The notes: a model not told the origin generated them from the sequence alone. A stretch of 64,000 bases of DNA from Pseudomonadota bacterium (GCA_021805725.1 JAJZEH010000037.1:238101-302100), one strand, 5' to 3'. Shown: positions 36,010 through 45,856, counted from the first letter of the stretch. A program made the numbers and translations.

Positions 36010-38694
36010 TTACGATTCGTTGCGCTGCTGCGTTTCCACCTGTACCAAGGGACCGGATTCTGCGGTTGCTGCCGGACGGGACCGGGGCGTGCGACGGCGG
36101 GCCGGCCGAGCTTCCTGTTCGGTGGCGTCTGGGGCCACCTCTGCTGCCTTGCGGGTTTGAACCAGGATCAATCCGCTTTCCGCCGGGACTTCCAGGGTGG
36201 CGGTCGCAAGCGAGGTTGCAGGCGCGGTGACGGGTTGCTGCGCCACCGGCTCAGGCGTACGGATGAACACCGGGGCGGGGGCAGGCACTGGCGGTTCGAG
36301 GGAGGCAACGGCGATGGGTTCGGCAACGGGTACTGGTGCTGGTGCCGGTGCCGTAGTTCCCAAGTCGAACTCTGCCTGGGGCTGAGGCATTTCCAGCCGT
36401 TCCACCGGTGTTTGTTGCGTTATTGGGGTCTCGTCGAAAGTCTCATTGCGGCTGCGACGACGCTGACGCGGGTTGCGCAGGGCGCCTTGTCCTTCTGCGA
36501 TGACGCTTTCCGCCACGGCTTGGGTGGGCTGTTCGTCGCCACGCTCGAAAGTGGGGGTAATGGCGCCGTTAAAGCCGCGTCCACCGCGATCCCGCCGACC
36601 ACCGCGCCGGCCGCGCCGGCTTCTGCCGCCACCTTCTCGCGGTGCGGGCTGCCCACCTTCAGGGGGTGCCGTGATGGCGGCCGCGACGGGTGCTGCCACG
36701 GCCTGGCTGGCATTCTCGACGCTCTGGGTCTCGTTACGCTTGGATTCGCGCTGGGGTTGGCGAGGCTTTTGCTGGCCACGGCCTTCGCCGCGTTGGGGCC
36801 GTTCGCCGTTTTCCTGGGCTCCTTCACGCGATTCGTTGCGGTTGCCGCGTTCGTGACGATCGCGTCCTCCGCGTGAGCGACGTCGCTCATTGTTCTGCTC
36901 GCCACGCTCACGGCGTGCCGGCGCAGCGGGCGCAGCCTCGGCCCTGGCGGGCGCAGTCTCCTCGCTGGGCGAGCCTTTGAGCCATCCCAGAATGGTGCCA
37001 AAGAAGGATTTACGCGTACCTTCCTGGTAAGTCCGGGCAGCAGGCGCGGGCGTTACTGCAGGTTCTGCGCTCATGGGCGCGGGCTGAAGCGGGGTGATTC
37101 CCCGCACAGCCGCCACCGGCTTGGGCGGGGCCTGACGCTCGGCGCGGGGTTTGAGATCGCTTGACTCTTCCGGGACTTCCACCAGCTGATAGCTGGTTTC
37201 GGTCAGTTCCATCTGATTGGCTTCGTCGTGGCGGATGCGTAACACCGAGTAATTCGGGGTTTCCAGGTGGATGTTGGGAATCAGCATCACATGGACTTTC
37301 AGTCGTGCCTCAATGGCGTAGATGTCAGCACGCTTTTCATTGAGCAGGAAAGTGGCTACATCCACAGGAACCTGGGCCCGGACGATGGCTGTGTTCTCCT
37401 TCATGGCTTCTTCCTGCAGGATGCGCAGGATATGCAGGGCAGACGACTCCGTATCACGGATGAACCCGGTGCCGTGGCAACGCGGGCAAGCCGTATGGCT
37501 GGTCTCACCCAGCGAAGGCTGAAGGCGTTGGCGCGAGAGCTCAAGCAGGCCAAATCGGGAGATCTTTCCGGTTTGCACGCGGGCCCGATCGTAGTGCAGG
37601 GCGTCGCGCAGGCGGTTTTCCACGTCGCGTTGGTTACGCGTGCTTTCCATGTCAATGAAGTCGATGACGATCAACCCGCCCAAGTCGCGCAGCCGCAACT
37701 GTCGGGCAATTTCATCGGCTGCCTCGAGGTTGGTATTAAGTGCGGTCTGTTCAATATCCGCGCCGCGCGTGGCGCGGGCCGAGTTGACGTCCACCGAGAC
37801 CAGGGCTTCGGTATGGTCGATCACGATGGCGCCGCCCGAAGGCAGCGTGACTTCACGCCGATAGGCGGTTTCGATCTGGTGTTCGATCTGGAAACGCGAA
37901 AACAGGGGTACATCGTCGTGGTAGAGCTTGACCTTGTGAACGTTGGCCGGCATCACATGGCTCATGAACTGCCGGGCCTGGTCATAAATGGATTCGGTGT
38001 CGAACAGGATCTCGCCGATGTCCGGCTGGAATAGGTCGCGAATGGCGCGAATCACGAGGCTGCCTTCCTGATAGATCAGGAAGGGGCCGTTCTGCCCATG
38101 GGAGGCAGCCTCAATGGCGTTCCATAGCTGAAGCAGGTAGTTGAGGTCCCACTGCAATTCTTCTACCGAGCGACCGATTCCGGCAGTGCGAGCGATCAGG
38201 GACATGCCGGCCGGCACTTCAAGCTGGGCCAGGACATCGCGAAGTTCCGCGCGCTCGTCGCCTTCCACCCTGCGCGAGACACCGCCGCCTCGTGGGTTGT
38301 TGGGCATCAAAACAAGGTAGCGTCCGGCCAGGCTGATGAAGGACGTCAGAGCAGCGCCTTTGTTGCCGCGTTCATCCTTGTCCACCTGGACGATGAGTTC
38401 CTGACCTTCCTTGAGCTGGCTTGCGATGCGGCTGCGTGAAAACTCGCCGTCTTCGTTTTGCAGGTAAGCGCGCGAGATTTCCTTGAAAGGAAGAAACCCG
38501 TGGCGGTCTGTGCCGTAGTCCACGAAAACAGCCTCGAGCGAAGGTTCCACTCGCGTGATGACGGCCTTGTAGATATTGCTCTTGCGTTGTTCCTTACCGG
38601 AATATTCGATGTCGAGGTCAATCAGTTTTTGACCGTCGACGATGGCAACCCGCAGCTCTTCGGAGTGGGTTGCGTTAAACAGCATGCGCTTCAT
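36010..38694 (-). CDS. rne: Ribonuclease E
   Basis: An 894-residue endoribonuclease that initiates mRNA decay and processes rRNA/tRNA. The catalytic half has an S1 domain (about 35-120), a 5'-sensor region, the Mg2+ aspartates Asp302 (VSVDVN) and Asp345 (VIDFID), and the zinc-link CPRC at 403-406. The C-terminal half is low complexity: arginine-rich RNA-binding stretches, then Ala/Pro/Val repeats, as in degradosome scaffolds. The ATG at 38694 matches the conserved MKRMLFNA start. The upstream 409-bp gap is large enough for an autoregulatory leader. Confidence 0.96.
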   Translation of the reverse strand: MKRMLFNATHSEELRVAIVDGQKLIDLDIEYSGKEQRKSNIYKAVITRVEPSLEAVFVDYGTDRHGFLPFKEISRAYLQNEDGEFSRSRIASQLKEGQELIVQVDKDERGNKGAALTSFISLAGRYLVLMPNNPRGGGVSRRVEGDERAELRDVLAQLEVPAGMSLIARTAGIGRSVEELQWDLNYLLQLWNAIEAASHGQNGPFLIYQEGSLVIRAIRDLFQPDIGEILFDTESIYDQARQFMSHVMPANVHKVKLYHDDVPLFSRFQIEHQIETAYRREVTLPSGGAIVIDHTEALVSVDVNSARATRGADIEQTALNTNLEAADEIARQLRLRDLGGLIVIDFIDMESTRNQRDVENRLRDALHYDRARVQTGKISRFGLLELSRQRLQPSLGETSHTACPRCHGTGFIRDTESSALHILRILQEEAMKENTAIVRAQVPVDVATFLLNEKRADIYAIEARLKVHVMLIPNIHLETPNYSVLRIRHDEANQMELTETSYQLVEVPEESSDLKPRAERQAPPKPVAAVRGITPLQPAPMSAEPAVTPAPAARTYQEGTRKSFFGTILGWLKGSPSEETAPARAEAAPAAPARRERGEQNNERRRSRGGRDRHERGNRNESREGAQENGERPQRGEGRGQQKPRQPQRESKRNETQSVENASQAVAAPVAAAITAPPEGGQPAPREGGGRSRRGRRGGRRDRGGRGFNGAITPTFERGDEQPTQAVAESVIAEGQGALRNPRQRRRSRNETFDETPITQQTPVERLEMPQPQAEFDLGTTAPAPAPVPVAEPIAVASLEPPVPAPAPVFIRTPEPVAQQPVTAPATSLATATLEVPAESGLILVQTRKAAEVAPDATEQEARPARRRTPRSRPAATAESGPLVQVETQQRNES

Positions 38695-39103
38695 AATGGA
38701 CCCCCGCGCGCTTAGGCTTCGGGAGGACAAAACCGAACCACGCTCGCGCCTGGGGCGCGGGTGGGAATAAACTATAGGGCCTTCATGTAACTAAAATGTC
38801 AGACTCTCTATCTATCAATGGTTCGATCGGTGTTGTCGTCATCACCCTGCTTCTGGCAGGGCGGAAAAATCAGATGATGCTTTCAGCGCGCAACTAACTT
38901 ACCATCGCTACTTTTTGGTGAGCGAAATTAACCGATTGTGACTGTTCGTCGAACGCCCAGCGGCTTGCCGGGAGGGTACCCGGTATGTCACTTTTGATCC
39001 GGGGCTATCGAGTCTGCTCAGAACGGGTTGAGTTGGCCCGGATCTTTAGGCCGCTTGATGAGGCGACCTCTAATAGACTCAACAACTTACGATTATAAAT
39101 AAA
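38695..39103. promoter_or_regulatory. 409-bp divergent region, rne leader and rluC upstream region
   Basis: The longest non-coding stretch in the window. On the rne strand a TATAGT (38771-38776) may be a -10 element. A stem CCCTGC/GCAGGG with a 5-base loop lies at 38845-38861, and CCGGG/CCCGG around GGTACC at 38968-38983. Near rluC, GTTGAGT (39027-39033) and ACTCAAC (39077-39083) could close a larger structured leader. Long rne leaders bind RNase E in enterics; a similar role here is inference. No open reading frame or tRNA was supported. Confidence 0.5.
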
Positions 39104-40069
39104 ATGTCCTCATTGCGCAAAACTTCTGTTCTTTGGGAGGAAATCGATGAAGATGCCGATCACCAGCGCATCGACAATTTTCTGCTCAATCGGCTCAAAG
39201 GGGTGCCCAAGAGCCACATTTACCGTATCCTTCGCAGCGGGGAAGTCCGCGTCAACAGCGGGCGCGTGGATGCTACCTACCGACTGAAGATCGGGGATCG
39301 GGTCCGCATTCCTCCTGTCGAAGTGGCGCCTGCCAAGGCTAGGCCCCTCAATGCACCAAAATGGGGCGCCGCGCCGATCGCCCAGGCCATCCTGTATGAG
39401 GACGAAGGCTTGCTGGCGCTGAACAAACCAGCGGGAGTGGCCGTGCACGGAGGCAGCGGCATCAGCCTGGGGGTGATCGAACAACTGCGCGCCGAGCGGC
39501 CCAAGGCCCGCTTTCTGGAACTGGCACACCGGCTGGATCGCGACACCTCGGGGATACTGCTCGTTGCCAAGAAGCGCAGCATGCTGGTGGCCCTGCATGA
39601 CATGATGCGGGCCGGTGTCATGGATAAACGCTACTTCGCGCTGGCGCGGGGCCAGTTCAAGGAAGAGAAGAAGGTGGTCAAAGAGAGCCTGCACAAGTTT
39701 CTCACCGAATCCGGGGAGCGTCGGGTCATGGTGCGGGAGGACGGCAAGGCTTCGCAGACAATTTTTCGGCGCAAGCAGCGTTTTGAAGAGGCCACGCTGC
39801 TGGAGGCCCAGCTCATGACTGGACGGACCCACCAGATTCGCGTGCATCTGGCCCATCTGGGCTGCCCCATCGCAGGTGATGACAAGTATGGCGATTTTGC
39901 CTGGAACAAGGTGCTGGCGCGACAAGGCCTGAAACGCATGTTTTTGCATGCGGCTTCACTGCGCTTCATCCACCCCGTGCAGGAAGCGCCGCTCGAACTG
40001 GAAGCAGCATTGCCCCAGGAGCTCAGCCAGTTTCTCGAACGCCTGACTCCACTCGCCCATGCGCTATGA
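39104..40069 (+). CDS. rluC: 23S rRNA pseudouridine synthase RluC
   Basis: A 321-residue RluA-family enzyme. An N-terminal S4 RNA-binding domain (about 20-75; QRIDNFLLNRLKG) precedes the synthase domain, with catalytic Asp145 in HRLDRDTSG. Later family blocks GRTHQIRVH and GCPIAGDDKYG are present. RluC in E. coli modifies 23S rRNA positions 955, 2504 and 2580. Position divergent from rne is the usual arrangement and supports RluC over other family members. The stop lies 11 bp inside the next gene. Confidence 0.94.
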   Translation: MSSLRKTSVLWEEIDEDADHQRIDNFLLNRLKGVPKSHIYRILRSGEVRVNSGRVDATYRLKIGDRVRIPPVEVAPAKARPLNAPKWGAAPIAQAILYEDEGLLALNKPAGVAVHGGSGISLGVIEQLRAERPKARFLELAHRLDRDTSGILLVAKKRSMLVALHDMMRAGVMDKRYFALARGQFKEEKKVVKESLHKFLTESGERRVMVREDGKASQTIFRRKQRFEEATLLEAQLMTGRTHQIRVHLAHLGCPIAGDDKYGDFAWNKVLARQGLKRMFLHAASLRFIHPVQEAPLELEAALPQELSQFLERLTPLAHAL

Positions 40070-40709
40070 CCTGATCGTTTTTGACTGGGATGGCACCCTC
40101 ATGGACTCAGCATCCCTGATTGCCGAGACACTGCGTATGGCGTGCACACGCATGGGCCTTGCAACGCCTCCAGAGGAGCACGCCCGCCACGTCATCGGCA
40201 TGGGGATGATGGCGGCACTGCAATATGTGGCACCCGAACTGCCGCCAGAGCGCCTACCGGAGCTATTCGAACATTACCGTGCGCATTATCTTCCGCGCGA
40301 GCATAAATTGCGCCCCTTCGAAGGGGTTGCCGTGCTATTGCAGGTACTGGATGGCGCGGGTCATCTGTTGGCGGTGGCCACGGGTAAGCCGCGTGTGGGA
40401 TTGGAGCGCGGTTTCAGTGCGACGGGTTTCAAGCCGCATTTCGTAGCCTCGCGCTGCGCGGATGAAAGCCGGCCCAAACCTGATCCCGACATGTTGCTGC
40501 ATTTGATGGAAGTAACGGGCATGGCACCGCAGCGCACCTTGATGATTGGGGATACCTCTCACGACCTCATGATGGCCCATCATGCCGGGGTGGATGCGGT
40601 GGCGGTGAGCTACGGCGCGCAGCCCCGGACATACCTGGAGCAGCACCCGGCACGGGCCGTGGTGGACAGCGTACCGGAGCTGGCGCGCTGGTTAAGCGCA
40701 GAAGGCTGA
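40059..40709 (+). CDS. HAD-family hydrolase (phosphoglycolate phosphatase-like)
   Basis: A 216-residue haloacid dehalogenase-type phosphatase. Motif I is FDWDGTLMDS (nucleophile and acid Asp), motif II is VATGKPR, motif III lysine is in RPKPDPDM, and motif IV is MIGDTSHDL. It has the small helical cap seen in Gph-like enzymes. It overlaps rluC by 11 bp, a pairing widespread in betaproteobacteria. The substrate is unknown. Its stop TGA directly abuts the convergent stop of the RND adaptor (TGATCA). Confidence 0.9.
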   Translation: MRYDLIVFDWDGTLMDSASLIAETLRMACTRMGLATPPEEHARHVIGMGMMAALQYVAPELPPERLPELFEHYRAHYLPREHKLRPFEGVAVLLQVLDGAGHLLAVATGKPRVGLERGFSATGFKPHFVASRCADESRPKPDPDMLLHLMEVTGMAPQRTLMIGDTSHDLMMAHHAGVDAVAVSYGAQPRTYLEQHPARAVVDSVPELARWLSAEG

Positions 40710-41894
40710 TCAGTTGTTTTTTGCGGGAACGGGGTTGACGGTGGCGCCATCCCGTACGGAGTCCGAAGGATTGGTGACCACCTTTTCGTTTTCGCTCAGC
40801 CCCGTGATGATCTCGATGGTCGTACCGAAATCACGCCCCGTGGTGACCGGCTTTAACTGGATGTGATTGTTCTGGTCAATCACGGCCACTTTGGTGCCAT
40901 CTGCCCGCACGATCAGCGTGTTGGCCGGCAGGATGATGACCGGATTGTCAAGCTTCAAGGCAAAGTGAGCCTCGGCATAGCTGCCTGAGGCAAGTTCATG
41001 CTTGTCGTTGGGAATATGAACCTCCGTGAGCAGGGTCTTGGAACTGGGGTCGAGTGCGCCCGCGCTGCGCGCCACAGTAGCCGTAAAGGTCCGCCCCGGG
41101 TATTCGCTCAGTTTCAGTGACACGGGCATGTCGTCGTGGATGAAGCGCGCCTGGCTTTGCGGCACATTCACGAAAAGGCGCAGCGGATTGGTTGCCGACA
41201 GGCGATACAGCCAGCCATTGGGGTCAGGGCTGTTGGCAGTAACGAGTTGGCCCTTTTCCACGTTGCGATAGGTGATGCGCCCGGCAAAGGGGGCAGTGAC
41301 GCGCTCGAAGGCCTGGCTTTCCCGATAACGGCGCACATCCGCTTCGTTGGCGTGGACGTCTGCCGCGCGGGCCTGCATCTGGGCTTCCTGCTCATCCACA
41401 ATCTGCTGGGACAGGAATTTTCTGGCCAGCAGCTCCTTCGAGCGGTTGAAGGTGGTGATGGCAATCTGCAGATTGGCGCGCGCGGAAGCCAACGCCGCTT
41501 CGGCATGAGCCAGATTCTGGTCCACCTCGGGACTGTCAATGGTCAGCAACAGCTGGCCTTCATGGACTTCCGTACCGATGTCCACATTCCATTTGCTGAC
41601 ATATCCACTGGCGCGAGCGTAGATCTGTGTTTCCCTTGCGGGCTGCAGGGTGCCGGGCAGAACCAGTTCTGACTCAGGTTTGCCGCGGGCGGCCGACACA
41701 AAAGCCACGGTGGGCACGGGCGTGACGGTGGGGCGTGGGGCGTTGTTCGTGAGTCCGTAACGGTTGATCAAACCCACCACCACCAGCACCAACAGCAGGC
41801 CGATGACGATGGCAAGGGGCTTGAAGGCATGACTCAGGCGATGACGCGGCCTTGTGCCGGATTTTGGGGCATTCGGGTTTTCAGAGGGATTCAT
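40710..41894 (-). CDS. RND efflux periplasmic adaptor subunit (membrane fusion protein)
   Basis: A 394-residue HlyD/AcrA-type adaptor. One N-terminal membrane anchor (about 25-45) lies in a basic leader without a lipobox. A lipoyl half-motif (ASGYVSKWNVDIGTEVHEGQLL), a helical hairpin (about 125-185) and the barrel region (VTAPFAGRITYRNVEKGQLV) follow. It is the second gene of a two-gene leftward unit, 17 bp after the RND pump gene, the reverse of the common adaptor-first order. No outer membrane channel adjoins. Confidence 0.92.
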   Translation of the reverse strand: MNPSENPNAPKSGTRPRHRLSHAFKPLAIVIGLLLVLVVVGLINRYGLTNNAPRPTVTPVPTVAFVSAARGKPESELVLPGTLQPARETQIYARASGYVSKWNVDIGTEVHEGQLLLTIDSPEVDQNLAHAEAALASARANLQIAITTFNRSKELLARKFLSQQIVDEQEAQMQARAADVHANEADVRRYRESQAFERVTAPFAGRITYRNVEKGQLVTANSPDPNGWLYRLSATNPLRLFVNVPQSQARFIHDDMPVSLKLSEYPGRTFTATVARSAGALDPSSKTLLTEVHIPNDKHELASGSYAEAHFALKLDNPVIILPANTLIVRADGTKVAVIDQNNHIQLKPVTTGRDFGTTIEIITGLSENEKVVTNPSDSVRDGATVNPVPAKNN

Positions 41895-41911
41895 AAGCAG
41901 GCCATGAGTTT

Positions 41912-44900
41912 TCAGATTGGGTCAGCGTGGGCGCTGACGGCATCAAATCGATAGCCCTTGCGAATCATGACTTCCTTGACCCAGGCAAAGACCACCGGCA
42001 CAAAAACCAGTGTGGAAAGGGTGGCCACCAGCAACCCACCAATGACGGCCCGGCCCAAGGGCGCATTCTGCTCGCCTCCTTCTCCCAGGCCAAGGGACAT
42101 GGGGACCATGCCAATCAGCATGGCAGCGGCCGTCATCAATACCGGGCGCAGGCGCGTGAAGCCGGCTTCGAGGGCTGCCTTGACCGGGTCAGAACCGGCA
42201 TGCATGCAGTCATTGGCAAAAGTCACCACCAGAATACTGTTGGCGGTGGCGACTCCCAAGCTCATGATGGTCCCCATCAGCGACGGGACGCTAAAGGGGG
42301 TGGCCGTGACGAACAGCATCCAGACAATGCCGCACAATGCGCCGGGAAGGGCCGTGATGATGATGAAGGGGTCGGTCCAGGACTGGAAATTGACCACCAT
42401 CAGGAAATAGATCAGTGAGGCAGCAAAGAGGATACCCAAACCCAGGCGAACGAAGGCCTGGTTCATGCTCTCCACTTGCCCACGCATGACAAGGCGCGTA
42501 CCCGGTGGCAGCCTCGGTGTAATGTCGTCGACGACTGTCTGGATGTCCGAGGCCAGCGCGCCGAGGTCGCGGTCCTGCACGTTGGCATAGATGTCAAAGA
42601 CGGGTTGAACGTCATAGTGGCTGATGACTGCAGGGGTTTGGCGCCGCTCCAGGGTGGCGAGATTGCTGAGCGGCTCGGTGGCAGCGCCGCCCTTGCCCGG
42701 CAGCGGCAGGTTCATGATCTGATCAATGGAGGTCACTTCAGATTGCGGGGTTTGGATGGCAATGGGGTAGCCCACTCCGGTTTTTGGATCGGGCCACAGA
42801 TTGTAGGAGATGACTGCGCTGGAGCTAAGGCCAATCAAGACGTTGTTGGCCACGTCATGCTGGGTCATGCCCAGGTCCGCAGCGCGGTTTCGATTCACGT
42901 TGACCTGTAATTGCGGGGCGTTGCTGATCTGGTGACGGTGCACGTCGGCAGCCCCCGGGATGGCGGCAATGCGCGTCTCAAGTTCCTGGGCCAGGGCGGG
43001 AACCTTGGGGTTAAAGCCCGCAATTTGTACGTCGATGGGTGCCGGCAGCCCAAAATTGAGGATCTGGCTGACGATGTCCGCCGGCTGGAAAAAGAAGCTC
43101 ACCCCCGGAAACTGCTTGGGAAGCTCATTGCGCAACAGGCGCACGTAATCGGGCGTTCGCATCCGGTGGCCTGGCTTGAGGGAAATCAGGATTTCACCAT
43201 CAGCAGAACTGATGGTGGGCGTATCCGTGAAGGCCAGATTGACCGACTGGGGCAAACCAATGTTGTCCAGGATCAGGTCGCGATCGTGATTTGGGATCAA
43301 CTGGCGCAAGGTGTCTTCCACCTGGCCAAAGAGAGCCTCGGTTTCTTCCAGTCTAGTGCCGGCGGGAGCGGTTACGTGAATGCGGATCTGTCCTGCGTCT
43401 ACGGTTGGGAAAAAATCGCGCCCCACAAACGGGACCAGGGCGAGCGTTGCCAGTACCACAAAACCCGATGTCAGCATCACGTTGCGACGGTGCATGAGGC
43501 AGGCTTCCAGCGCCCGCATGTAAGCCGAGCGCAGGCGTTCGAAGAGGGCCTCAAAGCGCCGGTGAAACCCCGGACTGACATGCGCATGCCCGGCATCGAG
43601 TTCCTTGGGCAGAAGGTACTTGACCATCACTGGCACCAGGGTGCGGGATAGCACCCATGAGGCCATCATGGCGTATACCACCGCCAGGGCAAGCGGCGTG
43701 AAGAGGTACTTGGCGGGTCCGTTGAGGAACAGCACAGACACAAACACGATACAGATGGACAGGGTGGAGACCAGGGTGGGCACGAAAATCTGGCGTGCAC
43801 CCATCAGGATGGTCTCCTCCAGGGGTTTGCCAAGCTTGGCGTTGCGGTGGACATTTTCAATTTCCACCGTGGCATCATCCACCAGTATTCCCACTGCAAG
43901 GGCCAATCCGCCCAGCGTCATGATGTTGAGGGTTTCTCCCGTGGCGTACAGAATGATCAGGGAGGTCAGAATCGAGAGCGGGATGGAGATCACCACGATG
44001 AACGTGCTGCGCAGGCTGCCCAGGAACAGCAGAATCATGCCGGCCGTCAGCAGTGCTGCGATGAGCCCTTCACCCACGACGCCCTTGATGGCGGCCTTGA
44101 CGAAAAGGGATTGGTCGAACAGTTCCGCGATCTGGATGTCCGGATATTGGGCGCGCACCCCTGGCAGGATTTCCTTGATGCTGTTCACCACGTCGAGGGT
44201 GGAGGCCTGACCGGTCTTGAGCACGGTTAGCAGGGCGCCGCGTTGCCCATCGCTGCGCACCACGTTGGTCTGTACCCCGAAGCCGTCGCGCACGTGGGCC
44301 ACGTCGTGGATGTAAATCCAGGTGTTGCCCACCTTCTTGATGGGAACGTCATTGAGCGCCTCGATGTTGGAGGGGTTCATGTTCATGCCGACGATGTAGT
44401 CGGTGACCCCGACCTTGGCGTCCCCGGTGGGCAAACTCAGGTTTTGATTGAGCAGTGCATTGTTGACGTCATCGGCGCTGACGCCCTTGGCCATCATTGC
44501 GGCGGGGTCGAGGTCCACCTGGATCTGTCGTGGCTTGCCGCCATAGGGCAACGCCAGGCGGGCACCCTTGACCGGCGCGATTGCGGTGCGGATGCGGTAG
44601 ATACCGAAATCATAGAGCTGCGATTCGGAAAGTTTCGTGCTGGACAGCGACATTTGCAGGATCGGTACGCTCGAGGCTTCGTAGCGCAGGATCAGTGGCG
44701 GCACGGTGCCGGCCGGCATGCGGCGGATGATGGTCTGCGAGATGGAAACCACCTGGGCTACCGCCTCGGCAATCTTGACGTTGGGTTGGAAGTACACCTT
44801 GATGACCGCGGCACCGTTGACCGTTTGCGATTCCATGGCGCGCACGTCATTGACGCCGGAAGACAATGCGTATTCGCTGAAGGTGGTGATGTATTTTTCC

Positions 44901-45076
44901 ATCTGGGATGGCGGCAAGCCGCTGTAATTCCAGATGACACTGACGACTGGAATGTCGATGTTGGGAAAAATGTCTGTGGGGGTGTTACGAACTGAAACAA
45001 TTCCCAGCAGAAGGATCAGGATCGCGGCGACAACAAAGGTATAAGGACGCCGAAGCGCCAGTCTAACAATCCACAT
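41912..45076 (-). CDS. RND family efflux transporter permease (AcrB-like)
   Basis: A 1054-residue inner-membrane pump, with twelve membrane helices and two large periplasmic loops. The proton-relay pair Asp-Asp is in GILVDDATVEIENVHRN of helix 4. The N-terminus (LALRRPYTFVV...PTDIFPNID) and GVNDVRAMESQTVNG are typical. HAE1-like multidrug or solvent export is more likely than CusA-type metal export, because the metal-binding methionine cluster was not recognised. It is the first gene of the pair with the adaptor. Confidence 0.93.
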   Translation of the reverse strand: MWIVRLALRRPYTFVVAAILILLLGIVSVRNTPTDIFPNIDIPVVSVIWNYSGLPPSQMEKYITTFSEYALSSGVNDVRAMESQTVNGAAVIKVYFQPNVKIAEAVAQVVSISQTIIRRMPAGTVPPLILRYEASSVPILQMSLSSTKLSESQLYDFGIYRIRTAIAPVKGARLALPYGGKPRQIQVDLDPAAMMAKGVSADDVNNALLNQNLSLPTGDAKVGVTDYIVGMNMNPSNIEALNDVPIKKVGNTWIYIHDVAHVRDGFGVQTNVVRSDGQRGALLTVLKTGQASTLDVVNSIKEILPGVRAQYPDIQIAELFDQSLFVKAAIKGVVGEGLIAALLTAGMILLFLGSLRSTFIVVISIPLSILTSLIILYATGETLNIMTLGGLALAVGILVDDATVEIENVHRNAKLGKPLEETILMGARQIFVPTLVSTLSICIVFVSVLFLNGPAKYLFTPLALAVVYAMMASWVLSRTLVPVMVKYLLPKELDAGHAHVSPGFHRRFEALFERLRSAYMRALEACLMHRRNVMLTSGFVVLATLALVPFVGRDFFPTVDAGQIRIHVTAPAGTRLEETEALFGQVEDTLRQLIPNHDRDLILDNIGLPQSVNLAFTDTPTISSADGEILISLKPGHRMRTPDYVRLLRNELPKQFPGVSFFFQPADIVSQILNFGLPAPIDVQIAGFNPKVPALAQELETRIAAIPGAADVHRHQISNAPQLQVNVNRNRAADLGMTQHDVANNVLIGLSSSAVISYNLWPDPKTGVGYPIAIQTPQSEVTSIDQIMNLPLPGKGGAATEPLSNLATLERRQTPAVISHYDVQPVFDIYANVQDRDLGALASDIQTVVDDITPRLPPGTRLVMRGQVESMNQAFVRLGLGILFAASLIYFLMVVNFQSWTDPFIIITALPGALCGIVWMLFVTATPFSVPSLMGTIMSLGVATANSILVVTFANDCMHAGSDPVKAALEAGFTRLRPVLMTAAAMLIGMVPMSLGLGEGGEQNAPLGRAVIGGLLVATLSTLVFVPVVFAWVKEVMIRKGYRFDAVSAHADPI

Positions 45077-45121
45077 GAGAGGTCAGGGAGGGTCTGCAGA
45101 GACGATGGTTGGCAGATTCTA

Positions 45122-45856
45122 TCATGCAGCCAGCAACAAAAAAACGGCAGGAGTGCGTTGTGGCAGGATTTGCGGGGCACTGCGCCACTCCGCAACGGTC
45201 GCGGTGCGAATCTGCTGCTGCGCCCCGGTGAGGTCGCACGCGACGCATAGCAGGGTTGCGGGAGACAATGTTTCCAGAAGGGCGCCCAGCAGCGCAGTAT
45301 TGCGATAGGGCGTCTCGATGAGGATTTCCGTTTCGCTCGTACCGCGCGAGCGCTTTTCCAGCTGTTCGATGCGCGCGCGCCGGGCTGCGGCATCCACCGG
45401 CAGGTAGCCATGGAAGGCAAAGCGCTGTCCTTCAAGGCCCGATGCCATCAAGGCGAGCAGGATGGAAGAGGGACCCACCATGGGGATGACTGTGTAGCCT
45501 TGTTGATGGGCAAGGCGCACCAGTTGCGCGCCCGGGTCGGCCACGGCGGGGCAACCCGCCTCGGACATCAGGCCCAGATCGTATCCGGCACCCAGGGGTT
45601 GAAGCAGGGCGTCCACATCGGCAAACGGGGTATGTTCGTTGAGGGTGGCCATGTTCAACCGGGCCAGCGGCGTGGGGTGACCCAGCAATTTGAGGATGCG
45701 CCGCGCCGTTTTGGCTTCTTCCACGACAAAATGGTCGAGGGTCCTGACCCGTTCCACGACGGCCGCGGGGAGATGCGTGATTCCGTCACCCTCGGAAAGC
45801 GGGACCGGAATCAGGTAGAGGCGTCCGCGCTGCGGTCGTTCAGGGTTTTGTGTCAT
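45122..45856 (-). CDS. RsmI-like tetrapyrrole-methylase-family SAM methyltransferase
   Basis: A 244-residue SAM-dependent methylase of the RsmI/COG0313 group. GRLYLIPVPLSEGDGI replaces the usual LYLVATPIGN opening. SEAGCPAVADPG and VGPSSILLALMASGL are the family signatures. The paralogue found beside maf in betaproteobacteria is generally distinct from the 16S rRNA methylase RsmI, so the target is uncertain. Starts at 45877 and 45904 are also possible; 45856 was chosen because a TACAAT -10 candidate at 45887-45892 would leave almost no leader for the longer forms. Confidence 0.82.
   Translation of the reverse strand: MTQNPERPQRGRLYLIPVPLSEGDGITHLPAAVVERVRTLDHFVVEEAKTARRILKLLGHPTPLARLNMATLNEHTPFADVDALLQPLGAGYDLGLMSEAGCPAVADPGAQLVRLAHQQGYTVIPMVGPSSILLALMASGLEGQRFAFHGYLPVDAAARRARIEQLEKRSRGTSETEILIETPYRNTALLGALLETLSPATLLCVACDLTGAQQQIRTATVAEWRSAPQILPQRTPAVFLLLAA

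Noticed and set aside
36010..37150. Repetitive Ala/Pro/Arg-rich segment that might be a separate gene or frameshift
   Set aside because: It is in frame with RNase E and typical of its disordered C-terminal half.
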